A DNA stretch of 64,000 nucleotides from Bacteroidaceae bacterium (GTDB taxonomy: Bacteria; Bacteroidota; Bacteroidia; Bacteroidales; Bacteroidaceae). The notes beneath the pieces were generated by a model that was given only the letters and a program-made list of their open reading frames with translations, searched no databases and had not been told where the DNA came from. Shown here piece after piece: positions 56,501 through 64,000 of this stretch; positions within the stretch are counted from its first letter, which is position 1, and each line of letters begins with the position of its first letter. Made by a program: the position numbers and the translations under genes. Where the stretch lies: contig JAFVSR010000039.1 of assembly GCA_017503645.1 (NCBI GenBank), positions 1 through 64,000 of the forward strand, in the 5' to 3' direction.

Positions 56501-56907
56501 TAGGTGTCGCTCCAAGTATAGGCAAGCGCGCCCACGGCTCCTGCACCCATTATGGTTACAAGCTGCCTTGTGGATATATCGTTGCTGCTGCCCACAATGA
56601 GCTTGCGTGTGAGGTGGGTGATGCTCCAAAAGAGGAACAGTATGCCGCCTGCACTCAAAATTGCACTCATATAGTTTACCATAAGTGCCACGTTCTGCGG
56701 CTCGGCAAAAAGCGAGAAGAAGTTTGCTGTGAGCATAAAGAAGGGTGCACCGGGCGGGTGTCCTACCTCCAATTTGTTACCCGAAAGGATAAATTCGGGG
56801 CAATCCCAGAAACTTGCGGTGGGCTCCACGGTGAGGCAGTATGTGGCTGCCGCAACAAGAAATATGAGCCAACCGAAAATGTTGTTTACGGTTTTGAATC
56901 GTTTCAT
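53554..56907 (-). CDS. DUF2723 family membrane protein (PMT-2-like, with C-terminal soluble region)
   Basis: A 1117-residue inner-membrane protein. The N-terminus NIFGWLIFLVAAATYCLTVEPTASFWDCPEFI with LEVGHPPGAPFFML is the DUF2723 signature; the acidic residues sit where GT-C enzymes hold the catalytic base. About ten or more hydrophobic segments span 1-700, and a long soluble part follows (about 720-1117), ending in TPR-like helices. Fold and first-loop acids suggest a lipid-linked-sugar glycosyltransferase, perhaps on proteins. It has its own clear promoter and heads DUF2723-deacetylase-queG. Confidence 0.88.
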   Translation of the reverse strand: MKRFKTVNNIFGWLIFLVAAATYCLTVEPTASFWDCPEFILSGNKLEVGHPPGAPFFMLTANFFSLFAEPQNVALMVNYMSAILSAGGILFLFWSITHLTRKLIVGSSNDISTRQLVTIMGAGAVGALAYTWSDTYWFSAVEGEVYGYSSLFTAVVFWLILKWEEQANEAHSDRWLVLIAYLTGLSIGVHLLNLLCIPAIVLVAYYKRTPNANLKGTLLALLFSAALVAVVLYGIVPGVVKVGGWFELLFVNVMGLPFNSGLITYIILLCAALIWGLVESEKGKSRKRLAIAFVASVGLLGIPFYGYGTISVLAGIAVLAALFVAAIYRKGEKYLMNLRLFNTSLLCMLVIMIGYSSYALIVVRSAANTPMDQNSPEDIFTLGAYLGREQYGKRPLLYGQAYSSELDRVPQGQYLVAKTKIGAPKYAPKEKSNADEKDSYEIIGYDKDYIFATNMLFPRMHSMEHGSYGPKKINLYAQWCGGKIKGHNVRYRTSWGETMNVNMPTQWENLQFFINYQLNHMYWRYFLWNFVGRQNDLQSHGEMEKGNWITGISFIDNLLVGNQDTLPSSLKNNKGRNVFYALPLILGILGMVWQARRGKEGTQQFLVVFMLFFMTGIAIVLYLNQTPLQPRERDYAYAGSFYAFAIWIGMGVAAITEWIKKQNTAVSLAVAAACLLVPVQMVSQTWDDHDRSGRYACRDFGQNYLASIPEEGNPIIFTCGDNDTFPLWYNQEVEGVRTDARVCNLSYLQTDWYIDQMRRPAYDSPSIPIKWERIDYAGTANDDIEIRPEVREYIESVYAENPEGAKKRFGENPFEVKNIMKNWVCSRNEKLHYIPTDTVYIEIDREAVIRSGMVIPAEYIDSMPRYMKIPLGERRAITRADLMMLEMLSQCNWERPLYMSMTVGDENYLSCLKDFFVHEGLAYRITPFNWVELGYSSGNSIVVDTEKFYDNVVNRFKFGGFKENPRYYSDETISRMVYTHRRVIASLATELYNEGKNDKALNLLNLIEEELPSSIVPHNPLTGGMDIARLYIALGEYEKGRKIMGELLDEQMEYIKWYSSLSGSRFNATMQDSYMAIEIAKLMIDELKDGDEACKAAAADYNTELSTLFNAWKERLN

Positions 56908-56977
56908 CTATAAAATCTTATTCGTATTTCTCTTGTGTAATGCACAAAAAGGGGCGCAACTATCCCCTAAAGTGGTG

Positions 56978-57009
56978 CAAAGTTACCTAAATGACGGCAT
57001 ATGAACAAA
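56978..57009 (-). promoter_or_regulatory. promoter of DUF2723-deacetylase-queG
   Basis: On the minus strand TTTG (57009-57006), a 20-base spacer, and TAACTTTG (56985-56978). This is the full consensus. The start would lie near 56971, giving a leader of about 65 bases. Confidence 0.8.
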
Positions 57010-57039
57010 ATATTATATGCCAAAAACGTATAAACTCTG

Positions 57040-59286
57040 TTAAAGAGGGTCCACGTCGTAGTACATTGTGATGGAGCGGTAGCGTTGGCCGGTGGTGAGT
57101 GCCTGCTGCAGTGCTTGCAGCGCCTCGTTCACTTTGTATTGCGACAGCCCGTTTTCCACCTTCAACACAATTTTTCGTATGTACAGTTCCTTTACGCGTG
57201 CTACGGGCGGCAGGTCGGGGCCCAGGATGCGGTTTTCGAATATTTTTCGCAGTTGCTGCCCCATAAGTTCCGAGAACTCCTCCAGCACGGCTATCTCGCG
57301 GTGTTTCATATATATGTAAACCAACCGATAAAAAGGAGGATAATGAAACATCATACGCTCGCTCAGCTGGCTGTTGTAGAACTGTGTATAGTTGTTATCC
57401 ACAATATGCGGTATCACCGGTGCATCGGGAATTTTTGTTTGCAGAAACACCTTGCCCTGCCCGCTCTTGCGGCCGGCACGGCCTGCCACCTGCGCCATAA
57501 GCTGGAAGGCTCGCTCGGTGGCTCTGAAGTCGGGGTAGTTGAGCAGGCTGTCGGCATTTATTATGCCCACCACTGCCACGTTGTCAAAGTCGAGCCCCTT
57601 GGACACCATCTGTGTGCCAATGAGTATGTCGGTCTTTCCCTCCTGGAAGGCTGTTATTATTTTTTCGTATGCAGTGCGGGTGCGTGTGGTGTCGAGGTCC
57701 ATACGGGCAATGCGAGCCTCCGGGAATAGGTTTTGCAGGTCATCCTCTATCTTTTCCGTGCCGTATCCGAGGTTCACAAAATTGTTCTCCTCGCAGTTGG
57801 GGCAGTATTTGGGTGCGGGTATGGTGTAACCACAATAGTGACAGGTGAGCTTATCGGCGTTCTTGTGCAGTGTGAGGCTCACATCGCAGTGCTTGCACTT
57901 GGGCACCCAGCCACAGGTGCGACACTCCAGCAAGGGCGCGTAGCCGCGGCGGTTCTGGAACAATATTATCTGCTTGCCATCCTTCAGCGCCTCGCTCATA
58001 GCATCGGTAAGAGGGTCGCTGAATGGGCCTGTCATACGCTTGCGGTGCTTCATATCCTTGATGTCCACCACCTCTATGTGCGGCAGTTGCACGGCGCGGT
58101 GGCGAGTGGTGAGGCTCACAAGGCCGTATTTGCCCGTTGTGGCATTGTAGTAGCTCTCTATCGAGGGAGTGGCAGTGCCAAGCAGGGTTTTTGCCCCATA
58201 GAACGATGCAAGCACTATGGCTGCATTGCGGGCATTGTAGCGCGGTGCAGGCTCCTGTTGCTTGTAGCTGTTTTCGTGCTCTTCGTCAACAATTACAAGT
58301 CCGAGTTTCTTGAATGGCAGGAACACCGACGAACGCACGCCAAGGATTATATCGTAGGGGGTGTCGCTCATCTGTTTCTTCCATATCTCCACCCGCTCGG
58401 CATCGGAAAATTTAGAGTGGTAGAGCCCTATGCGGTTGCCGAACACCCGCCTCAAGCGCTCCACTATCTGCTTGGTGAGGGCAATCTCGGGCAGCATATA
58501 AAGCACCTGCTGGCCGCGTGCGAGCGCCTCGGTAATCAGGTGTATGTATATCTCGGTTTTTCCTGCCGACGTCACGCCGTGCAGCAGGGTTACGTTCTTT
58601 TGTGCAAAACTCTCTTTTATATCCTCAAATGCTCTCTTCTGTGCATCGCTCAAGCTGTTCAGCGGCACTACAGGCTCGGCATTTGTGTTAAGCCGCCCAA
58701 TCTCCACCTCGTAGCTCTCCAAGAAGCCCTTGTCGGTGAGCTCCTTGTATATATTGGGCTGCACCTGTGCCTGCTCCAGCAGTTTATGCTTCGATACCTC
58801 TATGCGCTGCCCGCTGTGGAATTGCGACATTTGCAGGTAGGTGTCGAGCAGGCGTTTCTGGCGCGGGGCACGCGACAGTGATTGCAGCACCAGTGCCACC
58901 GCTTTTTCGTCGCGGCAGTGCTTTGTGAGCCTTGTGCGTATTTCGGTGCGGGGTTTGAATTCCCCCTTGAGCCCTTGCGGAATGGCAGCCTTGTATATGT
59001 CGCCCATACTGCACAGGTAGTAGCGTGCTATCCATTCCCACAGTTTCAGTTGGGTGGGGAGTATGATTGGTGCTTCGTCGAGAAGTTCCTCTATTGGGCG
59101 CACCTTGCAGTCGGTGGGCTCGTTGTCGTGAGAGGCCACCACTATTGCGGTGTAATGCTTTTTGGGGCCGAGTGGAACGCTCACGCGACACCCTGCCTGC
59201 ACACTCCCTTCCCACTGCGGCGGTATGCTGTATGTGTAGCTTGTGGGTAGGGGCAATGGTAGTATTACATCTGCAAATTTTGCCAT
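57040..59286 (-). CDS. priA: primosomal protein N' (replication-restart helicase)
   Basis: A DEAH-type superfamily 2 helicase that reloads replication at stalled forks. The 748 residues have the N-terminal 3'-DNA-binding domain (FADVILPLPLPTSYTYSIPP), Walker A GVTSAGKTEIY, DEEH (VIVDEEHENSYKQ), and the paired zinc sites CRTCGWVPKCKHCDVSL and CHYCGYTIPAPKYCPNC. The ATG at 59286 (MAKFAD) is used in place of one nine bases upstream. It is transcribed alone. Confidence 0.96.
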   Translation of the reverse strand: MAKFADVILPLPLPTSYTYSIPPQWEGSVQAGCRVSVPLGPKKHYTAIVVASHDNEPTDCKVRPIEELLDEAPIILPTQLKLWEWIARYYLCSMGDIYKAAIPQGLKGEFKPRTEIRTRLTKHCRDEKAVALVLQSLSRAPRQKRLLDTYLQMSQFHSGQRIEVSKHKLLEQAQVQPNIYKELTDKGFLESYEVEIGRLNTNAEPVVPLNSLSDAQKRAFEDIKESFAQKNVTLLHGVTSAGKTEIYIHLITEALARGQQVLYMLPEIALTKQIVERLRRVFGNRIGLYHSKFSDAERVEIWKKQMSDTPYDIILGVRSSVFLPFKKLGLVIVDEEHENSYKQQEPAPRYNARNAAIVLASFYGAKTLLGTATPSIESYYNATTGKYGLVSLTTRHRAVQLPHIEVVDIKDMKHRKRMTGPFSDPLTDAMSEALKDGKQIILFQNRRGYAPLLECRTCGWVPKCKHCDVSLTLHKNADKLTCHYCGYTIPAPKYCPNCEENNFVNLGYGTEKIEDDLQNLFPEARIARMDLDTTRTRTAYEKIITAFQEGKTDILIGTQMVSKGLDFDNVAVVGIINADSLLNYPDFRATERAFQLMAQVAGRAGRKSGQGKVFLQTKIPDAPVIPHIVDNNYTQFYNSQLSERMMFHYPPFYRLVYIYMKHREIAVLEEFSELMGQQLRKIFENRILGPDLPPVARVKELYIRKIVLKVENGLSQYKVNEALQALQQALTTGQRYRSITMYYDVDPL

Positions 59287-59294
59287 AACTGTCA

Positions 59295-59325
59295 CGAAGG
59301 TATGAAAAAGGGGCGAATGTGCAAA
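59295..59325 (-). promoter_or_regulatory. possible priA promoter, near-leaderless
   Basis: On the minus strand TTTG (59325-59322), a 19-base spacer, and TACCTTCG (59302-59295), one base off TAnnTTTG. The expected start is about 59288, only a few bases before the ATG at 59286. Confidence 0.4.
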
Positions 59326-59353
59326 ATAGTTGCGACGCCCCTGGTGTAAAAAA

Positions 59354-59383
59354 CATTGGTGGCAAGCGTGCTTGCCACCAATG
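59354..59383 (-). terminator. terminator after outer-membrane protein gene
   Basis: Perfect 14-bp arms, cattggtggcaagc (59354-59367) with its mirror (59370-59383). On the minus strand it is followed by TTTTTTAC. Confidence 0.85.
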
Positions 59384-59410
59384 GATATGTATTAACAGCT
59401 GTCTGCTCTA

Positions 59411-60031
59411 TTAGAAGATATATGCAGCCGATACCTGCCAGGTGTTCACCTTTGAGCCTTTTATGTAGTCCCAACCTGCGCTTGTGGGGTCTGCTTTAAG
59501 TTCACCGGTGTTGCCAAGTGCAATGTTGTAGTTGATGTGCAACTGTATGTGGTTGAGCACGGTGGCACCTGCACCCAGGTTAAGGCTCAGGTTGCTCTTC
59601 TTGTATTCCCACTTTGCAACTTCCATACCTGACTCTTTCCAGCTCTCGTCGCCATCGCCCATTGTCCAACCGAACTGGGGGCCTACAGCCACAAAGGGCT
59701 CCAGGAATTTGTTTACAACGGGGAGTGAAAGCTCGTAACGCAGGTAGATGGGTACTTCGATGCTGCGACGTGTGATATCCTCACCCTCAAGCTCTGAACT
59801 TGTCTGTGAATAGAGAAGGTTACCCTCGATGCCCAGGCCCACGATGGGAAGCATAATTTTTGCTGTGGGGCCTACGAAGAAACCGCTCTTTCCTTCGCTC
59901 TTTATGTCATCGAGTGAACCGGGCTTGCTTGCAAGGTTCATACCGGCTTTAATACCCCAATTGAACTGTGCAAATGCGGGAGCAGATGCCAACAAACACA
60001 ATGTGATTGCAATACCAAAAATCTTTTTCAT
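59411..60031 (-). CDS. outer-membrane beta-barrel protein (porin-like, OMP_b-brl family)
   Basis: A 206-residue predicted 8-strand barrel. The signal peptide is MKKIFGIAITLCLLASAPAFA. Then come FNWGIKAGMNLASKPG and KSGFFVGPTAKIMLPIVGLGIEGNLLYSQ, typical of the PorT-like/OMP_b-brl family, with alternating strands to the end. It ends in aromatic IF. I start at the ATG at 60031; the codon two residues upstream is TTG. It has its own promoter and terminator, between gldN and priA. The role is unknown. Confidence 0.88.
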   Translation of the reverse strand: MKKIFGIAITLCLLASAPAFAQFNWGIKAGMNLASKPGSLDDIKSEGKSGFFVGPTAKIMLPIVGLGIEGNLLYSQTSSELEGEDITRRSIEVPIYLRYELSLPVVNKFLEPFVAVGPQFGWTMGDGDESWKESGMEVAKWEYKKSNLSLNLGAGATVLNHIQLHINYNIALGNTGELKADPTSAGWDYIKGSKVNTWQVSAAYIF

Positions 60032-60091
60032 ATCCAATGTTTTTAATGTTATTGATTCTTTCTTTGCAGCCTGCGGCTGTCATTATTGGCG

Positions 60092-60123
60092 CAAAATAAG
60101 TATAAAATTGGTTAAAATGCAAA
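60092..60123 (-). promoter_or_regulatory. promoter of outer-membrane protein gene
   Basis: On the minus strand TTTG (60123-60120), a 20-base spacer, and TTATTTTG (60099-60092), one base from TAnnTTTG. The leader is about 55 bases. Confidence 0.6.
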
Positions 60124-60149
60124 TTTTGACCAATTTCTTTATATAACAA

Positions 60150-60318
60150 ATGAAGATGACTAAAAAGTGTATTTTTGCGTTACGCTTGCCTTCAAAATCC
60201 TCATTTACGCTTAGTAAACTGCGGTTTTTCAGGCTGCTCAAGCCTTAAACTACATCTTTTTATTCATCTCCCTGCAAAATGAGGCTGCTAAAAAATACTT
60301 TTTAGTCAGCCTCATTTA
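60150..60318. repeat. dispersed structured repeat, copy 3 (169 bp)
   Basis: Nearly the same sequence as copy 2 (35019-35187), including core 60176-60246, with one g-to-t change in the core (60238) and paired changes at the base of the end hairpin. The hairpin (60277-60317, aaatgaggctg with cagcctcattt around a ctaaaaa/tttttag inner stem) lies 8 bases past the gldN stop. It is probably the terminator of the minus-strand gldKLMN operon. Confidence 0.85.
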
Positions 60319-60325
60319 TGATAAA

Positions 60326-61399
60326 TTATCTTCTTGTACGTCTTACCGATACCTTTGCACCGCCCGAGCTGCTTTTACTGCTCTTTTTCTTTTTGGCGCT
60401 CTCCTTCTTGTCGCTGCTTTTCTTTTTGGTGCTGCGGAAGAGGCTCTTTTTCTCGCTCTTCTCTGTTGCCGCGGAGTCGCTTGCAACGGTGGTGCTGTCG
60501 GTGGCTGCCGCTACAACGGGCTTGGGAGTGTTCCACAGGTTGGCACGGAAATCGGCAAGCTGTTTTTCAATGTTAGCCTGCTCTTTCTTCACCGCTGTGC
60601 TGTCCTTGCAGTATTGGTTCAGTGCAAGGTTTCTGAGGTTCACGGTCTTGTATATCTCGCCGTCGTAGCAGTTTTTCACGAAGTAGTCGTTTATAGTCAT
60701 AGACGACACGTTGTTGTAGCTGCTGGTAACGAGTGTCTGCTGTGCAAGCAGGGTGGAAATCTCGTCGTAGTTGAGCCAGAACATAGGATATTTCACAATC
60801 TCGGTGCTGAACTCGTTTGCAGTGCGGTGTAGCACGGGGCAGATTGCCGTCACGCGAGTGTTGTATGTGGCTGTGCGCTGGTCGTAGTAGTTGCTCTCCT
60901 TAATGTAGTAGCTCAACACCTCGCCGCTGGGAACATCGCTCTTGTTCACTACAAAGCCGCCGTCTTGCTCCTCATAGTATATGCGGTAGTTGTCGAGGAG
61001 GTCCTTGGGTGCTATCTTGTTCTCCTCGTCGAACGATTCATAGCCGTCGAGGTTATATTTGTAGGCTGTTATTGTGCCGTCGAGTATAAGGCGGAACACG
61101 TATGTAAAGAGGTTCACGCTGCCACCCATAGGCTCCACGGGGTAGTAGAGCGATGCGTTTTTCTCGTTCTTCAAGTCGAGCGAGCGGTAGATGTCGCGCT
61201 TCCACACAACCTCCTGCGGTACCACGGTTGCGGGGTACTGGCTCTTTGCACGCTCTGTCATATTCACCGTTACAGTTGCTGTGGCGGCCTTCTGCTCCTT
61301 TTTGGCATTCTCTTTTATGCGGGCAGGTGGCTGTGCAACCGCGTATTGTCCCATAAGGGATACTGCTATGATAACAACTAATTTGCTGACGTATTTCAT
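60326..61399 (-). CDS. gldN: type IX secretion/gliding protein GldN (PorN)
   Basis: A 357-residue periplasmic protein that pairs with GldK in the ring of the type IX secretion system. A signal peptide is followed by WKRDIYRSLDLKNEKNASLYYPVEPMGGSVNLFTYVFRLI, the family signature. The last about 60 residues are a low-complexity Lys/Ser/Arg tail (KKKSSDKKESAKKKKSSK), longer and more basic than I would expect. It is last in gldK-gldL-gldM-gldN. Confidence 0.95.
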   Translation of the reverse strand: MKYVSKLVVIIAVSLMGQYAVAQPPARIKENAKKEQKAATATVTVNMTERAKSQYPATVVPQEVVWKRDIYRSLDLKNEKNASLYYPVEPMGGSVNLFTYVFRLILDGTITAYKYNLDGYESFDEENKIAPKDLLDNYRIYYEEQDGGFVVNKSDVPSGEVLSYYIKESNYYDQRTATYNTRVTAICPVLHRTANEFSTEIVKYPMFWLNYDEISTLLAQQTLVTSSYNNVSSMTINDYFVKNCYDGEIYKTVNLRNLALNQYCKDSTAVKKEQANIEKQLADFRANLWNTPKPVVAAATDSTTVASDSAATEKSEKKSLFRSTKKKSSDKKESAKKKKSSKSSSGGAKVSVRRTRR

Positions 61400-61444
61400 A
61401 ACTCTTTTCTTTTATCCTTTATTTTGTGGCAGGTGCCCCTGCTG

Positions 61445-63022
61445 TTAGTTGATTATTACCTCGAGTGATGTGGGCAAGAGGCGCTCTACATTGTCGGGGC
61501 CTATGGCCTTTACGTGTGATATGTAGAATCGCTTGCCGCGGCTCAGGTTGCGGAACATATCTTTTTGACGTGCTGTGAAATTGGCTCCTTGCGACAGCAA
61601 TGGGATTGCGTTACCCATATTGTCGTAGAAAACAGTTTCGAACGACAGCACCTTGAAACCTATGTTCAGCAGGCCGTCGTCTATGGCGGCTACAATGCCG
61701 TCGGTGCTCATAAGGGCCTGTTTGCTGAATGCCGTGCCACCGCGGTAGCGCTGTGTGTTGCCATCCTTGTCCTTGTACTCTATGAAGGGGGTGGGGTTGG
61801 GCAACTGGCGCACGCGGAAACTGTATTGTCCCATACTCTGGCTGCGCCCCTCCTCGTTCTGAGCGGTCACGCCTATCACAATATCTTCTCCCACCTGCGA
61901 TGGAGTTACCACATAGCCGCCCTTGCCGTCGCTCTTTAACGAGCCCTTGCCGCTTGCTATGCTTGCGCTTATCTTGTTGGCTGCCACGCCGGGAACCGAT
62001 ATGCTCACGGGGTTTTCGAAGCCTGCATAAAGCACGTTCATAAGCGACGCGCTCACTGTGGCGGTGGGCTCCACCACGGTATATTTCTGCGAGAAATCGT
62101 AGCGTGTCTGTGCACCGGCACCATCGTTCACAAGCATATATCCGTTAAGGGTGTAGTCGCCCACGGCGTTGCACAGCTTGCTGTACTCACCGTTTTCAGT
62201 CTCAAACAGTTTGTCGTCTATGTATATCTGCGGGCGCTGTGTGGAATCCACTGCCGCAAGGATAATCTGTGCCGAGAACTCGCTGCCACGTACCACGTTG
62301 CGCGATGTGGGTATTACCAACGAACGTATCAGGTTCACACGTACGTCGCCCACGTCTATGTTTCTTGCAAGTGTGTGCAGCACCTCGCCTTCGGCATATC
62401 TTACGTCGTTCTGCAATTTGGTGAGCAGTGTGATGGCTGCAATTGCGGGCATACTTTCGAAATGGTACTCCTGCCAGTTCTTGAGCAGCGAAATGTCGCG
62501 ACGGGGTACCTCGGTGCTGAAGCTGCTCTCTATTATGGCACGCTGCACCGAATCGGTTACCATCGTTAATATCTCCTCGCGGTACTTGGTTATGGCATCG
62601 TAGAGCACCTGTCCCTGTCCGGTGCCGGGTGCAAGCATCACCGATGTGGCAGCCTCCAAATCCTCGCGGTTCACAAGGTTTCGGTAGTCGCCGTCGGCGC
62701 CGTCGGCCTTCTTTGCAATGCGCACCTTTAGTTTGTCGGCAAGGTTATAAATGGAGTCCGATATCTTTTTAACGTGGGTGGCGCGGTTGTACCACTCGCG
62801 CACCTTCTCGGGGTTTTGTGCCATAAAGGCTTCAAAATCCTTGTATAGCGCCTCGTTCTGCTTGCCTGCGTTCACAGAACTCTTCGAGAGGCTCTCATCG
62901 ACCAGCGTGAAGCCGTTGAGCACGTCGGAAGAGACGTTCAGTGCAAGCATCGCCATCAGAAGAACGTACATAAGGTTAATCATCTTCTGACGTGGAGAGA
63001 CTCTTTGTTTCTTTACCTTCAT
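61445..63022 (-). CDS. gldM: type IX secretion/gliding motor protein GldM (PorM)
   Basis: A 525-residue protein with one N-terminal membrane helix (MINLMYVLLMAMLALNVSSDVLNGF, about 14-38) and a large periplasmic part. With GldL it forms the proton-driven motor of the type IX system; GldM spans the periplasm to the GldKN ring. SPRQKMINLMYVLLMAMLALN and FTLVDESL are diagnostic. It lies 12 bases after gldL and 45 before gldN. Confidence 0.97.
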   Translation of the reverse strand: MKVKKQRVSPRQKMINLMYVLLMAMLALNVSSDVLNGFTLVDESLSKSSVNAGKQNEALYKDFEAFMAQNPEKVREWYNRATHVKKISDSIYNLADKLKVRIAKKADGADGDYRNLVNREDLEAATSVMLAPGTGQGQVLYDAITKYREEILTMVTDSVQRAIIESSFSTEVPRRDISLLKNWQEYHFESMPAIAAITLLTKLQNDVRYAEGEVLHTLARNIDVGDVRVNLIRSLVIPTSRNVVRGSEFSAQIILAAVDSTQRPQIYIDDKLFETENGEYSKLCNAVGDYTLNGYMLVNDGAGAQTRYDFSQKYTVVEPTATVSASLMNVLYAGFENPVSISVPGVAANKISASIASGKGSLKSDGKGGYVVTPSQVGEDIVIGVTAQNEEGRSQSMGQYSFRVRQLPNPTPFIEYKDKDGNTQRYRGGTAFSKQALMSTDGIVAAIDDGLLNIGFKVLSFETVFYDNMGNAIPLLSQGANFTARQKDMFRNLSRGKRFYISHVKAIGPDNVERLLPTSLEVIIN

Positions 63023-63034
63023 TGTGTAGTTCTC

Positions 63035-63799
63035 TTAAATTTGAGGCTTGTTCATATTTGTTGTCATCGCCTGTATCATACGGGCATACATAGCATTGAG
63101 CTCTTCAATCTGTGCAGCCATCTTCTTTGTCTGCTCGTTCACACGGTCTATTGCATTGGCCTGGTTACCGGCACTGCGCAACTGTGTTTCGTAGAGAGCG
63201 TTTATGCCTGTGAGGTTGCGACCCAGTGTCTCCATCTCCTCCATATTGCGGCCCAGTGCATCAGCCTGCTCCGATATGTGCTTGATGGCATCGTTAAGCG
63301 CACGTACCTTCTCGATGTACTCTTCGGTAACCTCGTCCATCTGCGGTATGAGGTCGGGGTTGCCTGTGATGGCTGCGCCACCCTGTACCACGGCGGGTGC
63401 ACCGGTTGCTATGCCTGTGCCTGCTGCAACAACGCCTTCGGCAGGGGCTGCAATGTTGCCACCGCTACCTATTGTGCCGTTAATTACAATGGTGCCACCC
63501 TGCAGGCCTGCACCCACAATGTTGGTTGCGGCAGCCCTCTCCTCGGCCTCCTCCTCTTTTTTCTCATCGACAGCCACGTCGTAGGGGCGCTCAAATGCCG
63601 AGAAGAAGAACACGATGACCTCGGTTCCCATACCCACGAAGAGCATAAGGTTGGCACCTGTGATGTGTGTGAGCTTAAAGAGTGTTCCCAAGATAACGAT
63701 GGCTGCACCCCAACTGTAGAGGTAGTTGAGAACGGTTTTTCCTCTTGCCGAATCCATAAATGCCTGAATTCGTCTTATTGCGTTTTTATATTTGCCCAT
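63035..63799 (-). CDS. gldL: type IX secretion/gliding motor protein GldL (PorL)
   Basis: A 254-residue protein with two N-terminal membrane helices (about 23-43 and 48-68). The charged residues in NLMLFVGMGTEVIVFFFSAFE include the glutamate linked to proton flow in the family. A low-complexity Gly/Ala region (about 85-150) and a coiled coil follow in the cytoplasm. It is the stator partner of GldM. Confidence 0.95.
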   Translation of the reverse strand: MGKYKNAIRRIQAFMDSARGKTVLNYLYSWGAAIVILGTLFKLTHITGANLMLFVGMGTEVIVFFFSAFERPYDVAVDEKKEEEAEERAAATNIVGAGLQGGTIVINGTIGSGGNIAAPAEGVVAAGTGIATGAPAVVQGGAAITGNPDLIPQMDEVTEEYIEKVRALNDAIKHISEQADALGRNMEEMETLGRNLTGINALYETQLRSAGNQANAIDRVNEQTKKMAAQIEELNAMYARMIQAMTTNMNKPQI

Positions 63800-63844
63800 A
63801 GCTTCTTTCTATAATGAATATACTTATGTGTGAATATGCTTTTT

Positions 63845-64000
63845 TTATTTTCTTCTGTCGGTACCTGCATAGCTGCGCACACAGCGGAAACCAATGTATG
63901 AACGCGACTCGTTCTGGTACTCGTAGCTGCGGGTTGCGCCCTGAATGAAACGCACGGCATCTTTCCACGAACCGCCGCGCACGGTCTTTTTCTTCATACT
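63845..64000 (-). CDS. gldK: type IX secretion lipoprotein GldK, C-terminal end (5' part outside window)
   Basis: The last 51 codons of an ORF that runs off the right edge, stop TAA at 63847-63845. The sequence KKKTVRGGSWKDAVRFIQ, then SRSYIGFRCVRS, is the end of a formylglycine-generating-enzyme-like (SUMF1) domain, the fold of GldK. Position upstream of gldL supports the call. GldK is an outer-membrane lipoprotein that forms a ring with GldN. Confidence 0.9.
   Translation of the reverse strand, partial: SMKKKTVRGGSWKDAVRFIQGATRSYEYQNESRSYIGFRCVRSYAGTDRRK

Noticed and set aside
63775..63960. 61-codon minus frame at the right edge
   Set aside because: It is an out-of-frame shadow; the frame ending at 63845 reads as the GldK C-terminus.
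1..64000. tRNA/rRNA genes, CRISPR arrays, insertion sequences, prophage
   Set aside because: Every gap was read; none has a tRNA-like cloverleaf, regular spacer-repeat array or transposase/integrase frame.

Overview
The window is chromosomal DNA from a member of the Bacteroidota, most likely order Bacteroidales. Three things support this. There are type IX secretion (gliding) genes gldH, gldK, gldL, gldM and gldN. Family-typical proteins occur (YfhO, DUF2723, WbqC, PepSY-like, a MetRS with a KISTS loop). Several promoters have the Bacteroidota form TTG-N19/20-TAnnTTTG. The genus cannot be fixed from the sequence alone. I see no insertion sequence, prophage, CRISPR array, rRNA or tRNA.

Layout. 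1-336 is the 3' end of a fumarate reductase/succinate dehydrogenase iron-sulfur subunit. 617-3885 is a proline operon, proC-proB-proA. 3938-9809 (minus) is a BlaI repressor, a BlaR1-like M56 membrane protease and a 1314-residue secreted protein that ends in Sel1 repeats. 9938-12775 (minus) is dapB-lepB-wbqC, followed by an acyltransferase. 14287-25088 is metG and a run of envelope-glycan genes: flippase, two glycosyltransferases, YfhO, aminopeptidase P and a GT39-like membrane protein. 25236-28211 is a cobalamin riboswitch in front of the anaerobic ribonucleotide reductase genes nrdD-nrdG. 28212-30163 (minus) is an epimerase and a PAP2-type protein. After a small GIY-YIG-like ORF come rnr, a two-component system (33043-34985) and two tandem PepSY-like secreted proteins (35387-36303). 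36514-40239 is metF-holB-ricT-gldH. It runs head-on into the purH-mreB-mreC-mreD-mrdA-rodA cluster (minus, 40196-47405). 47639-48816 is mtnN-luxS (AI-2/activated methyl cycle). nadB and dacB follow, divergently transcribed, then DUF2723-deacetylase-queG (minus), priA, an outer-membrane barrel protein, and gldN, gldM, gldL and the end of gldK (minus).

How it fits together. Most of the window is housekeeping: proline, lysine/peptidoglycan, purine and NAD synthesis, cell-shape machinery, replication restart and T9SS. The less ordinary parts are regulatory. A 17-bp box (TTTCA repeated at 11-bp period) lies at the same distance from the -7 element of both the response-regulator promoter and the PepSY-like promoter. 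This suggests an autoregulated two-component circuit whose local output is the two small secreted proteins. The BlaI/BlaR1 pair is in one operon with a giant MG2-like/Sel1 protein and not with a beta-lactamase. A structured intergenic repeat with a 71-bp core occurs three times; two copies end in a hairpin whose base pairs co-vary.

Gene calls come from reading translated frames, motifs and spacing; no database search was run. Promoter, operator and terminator calls are by eye.
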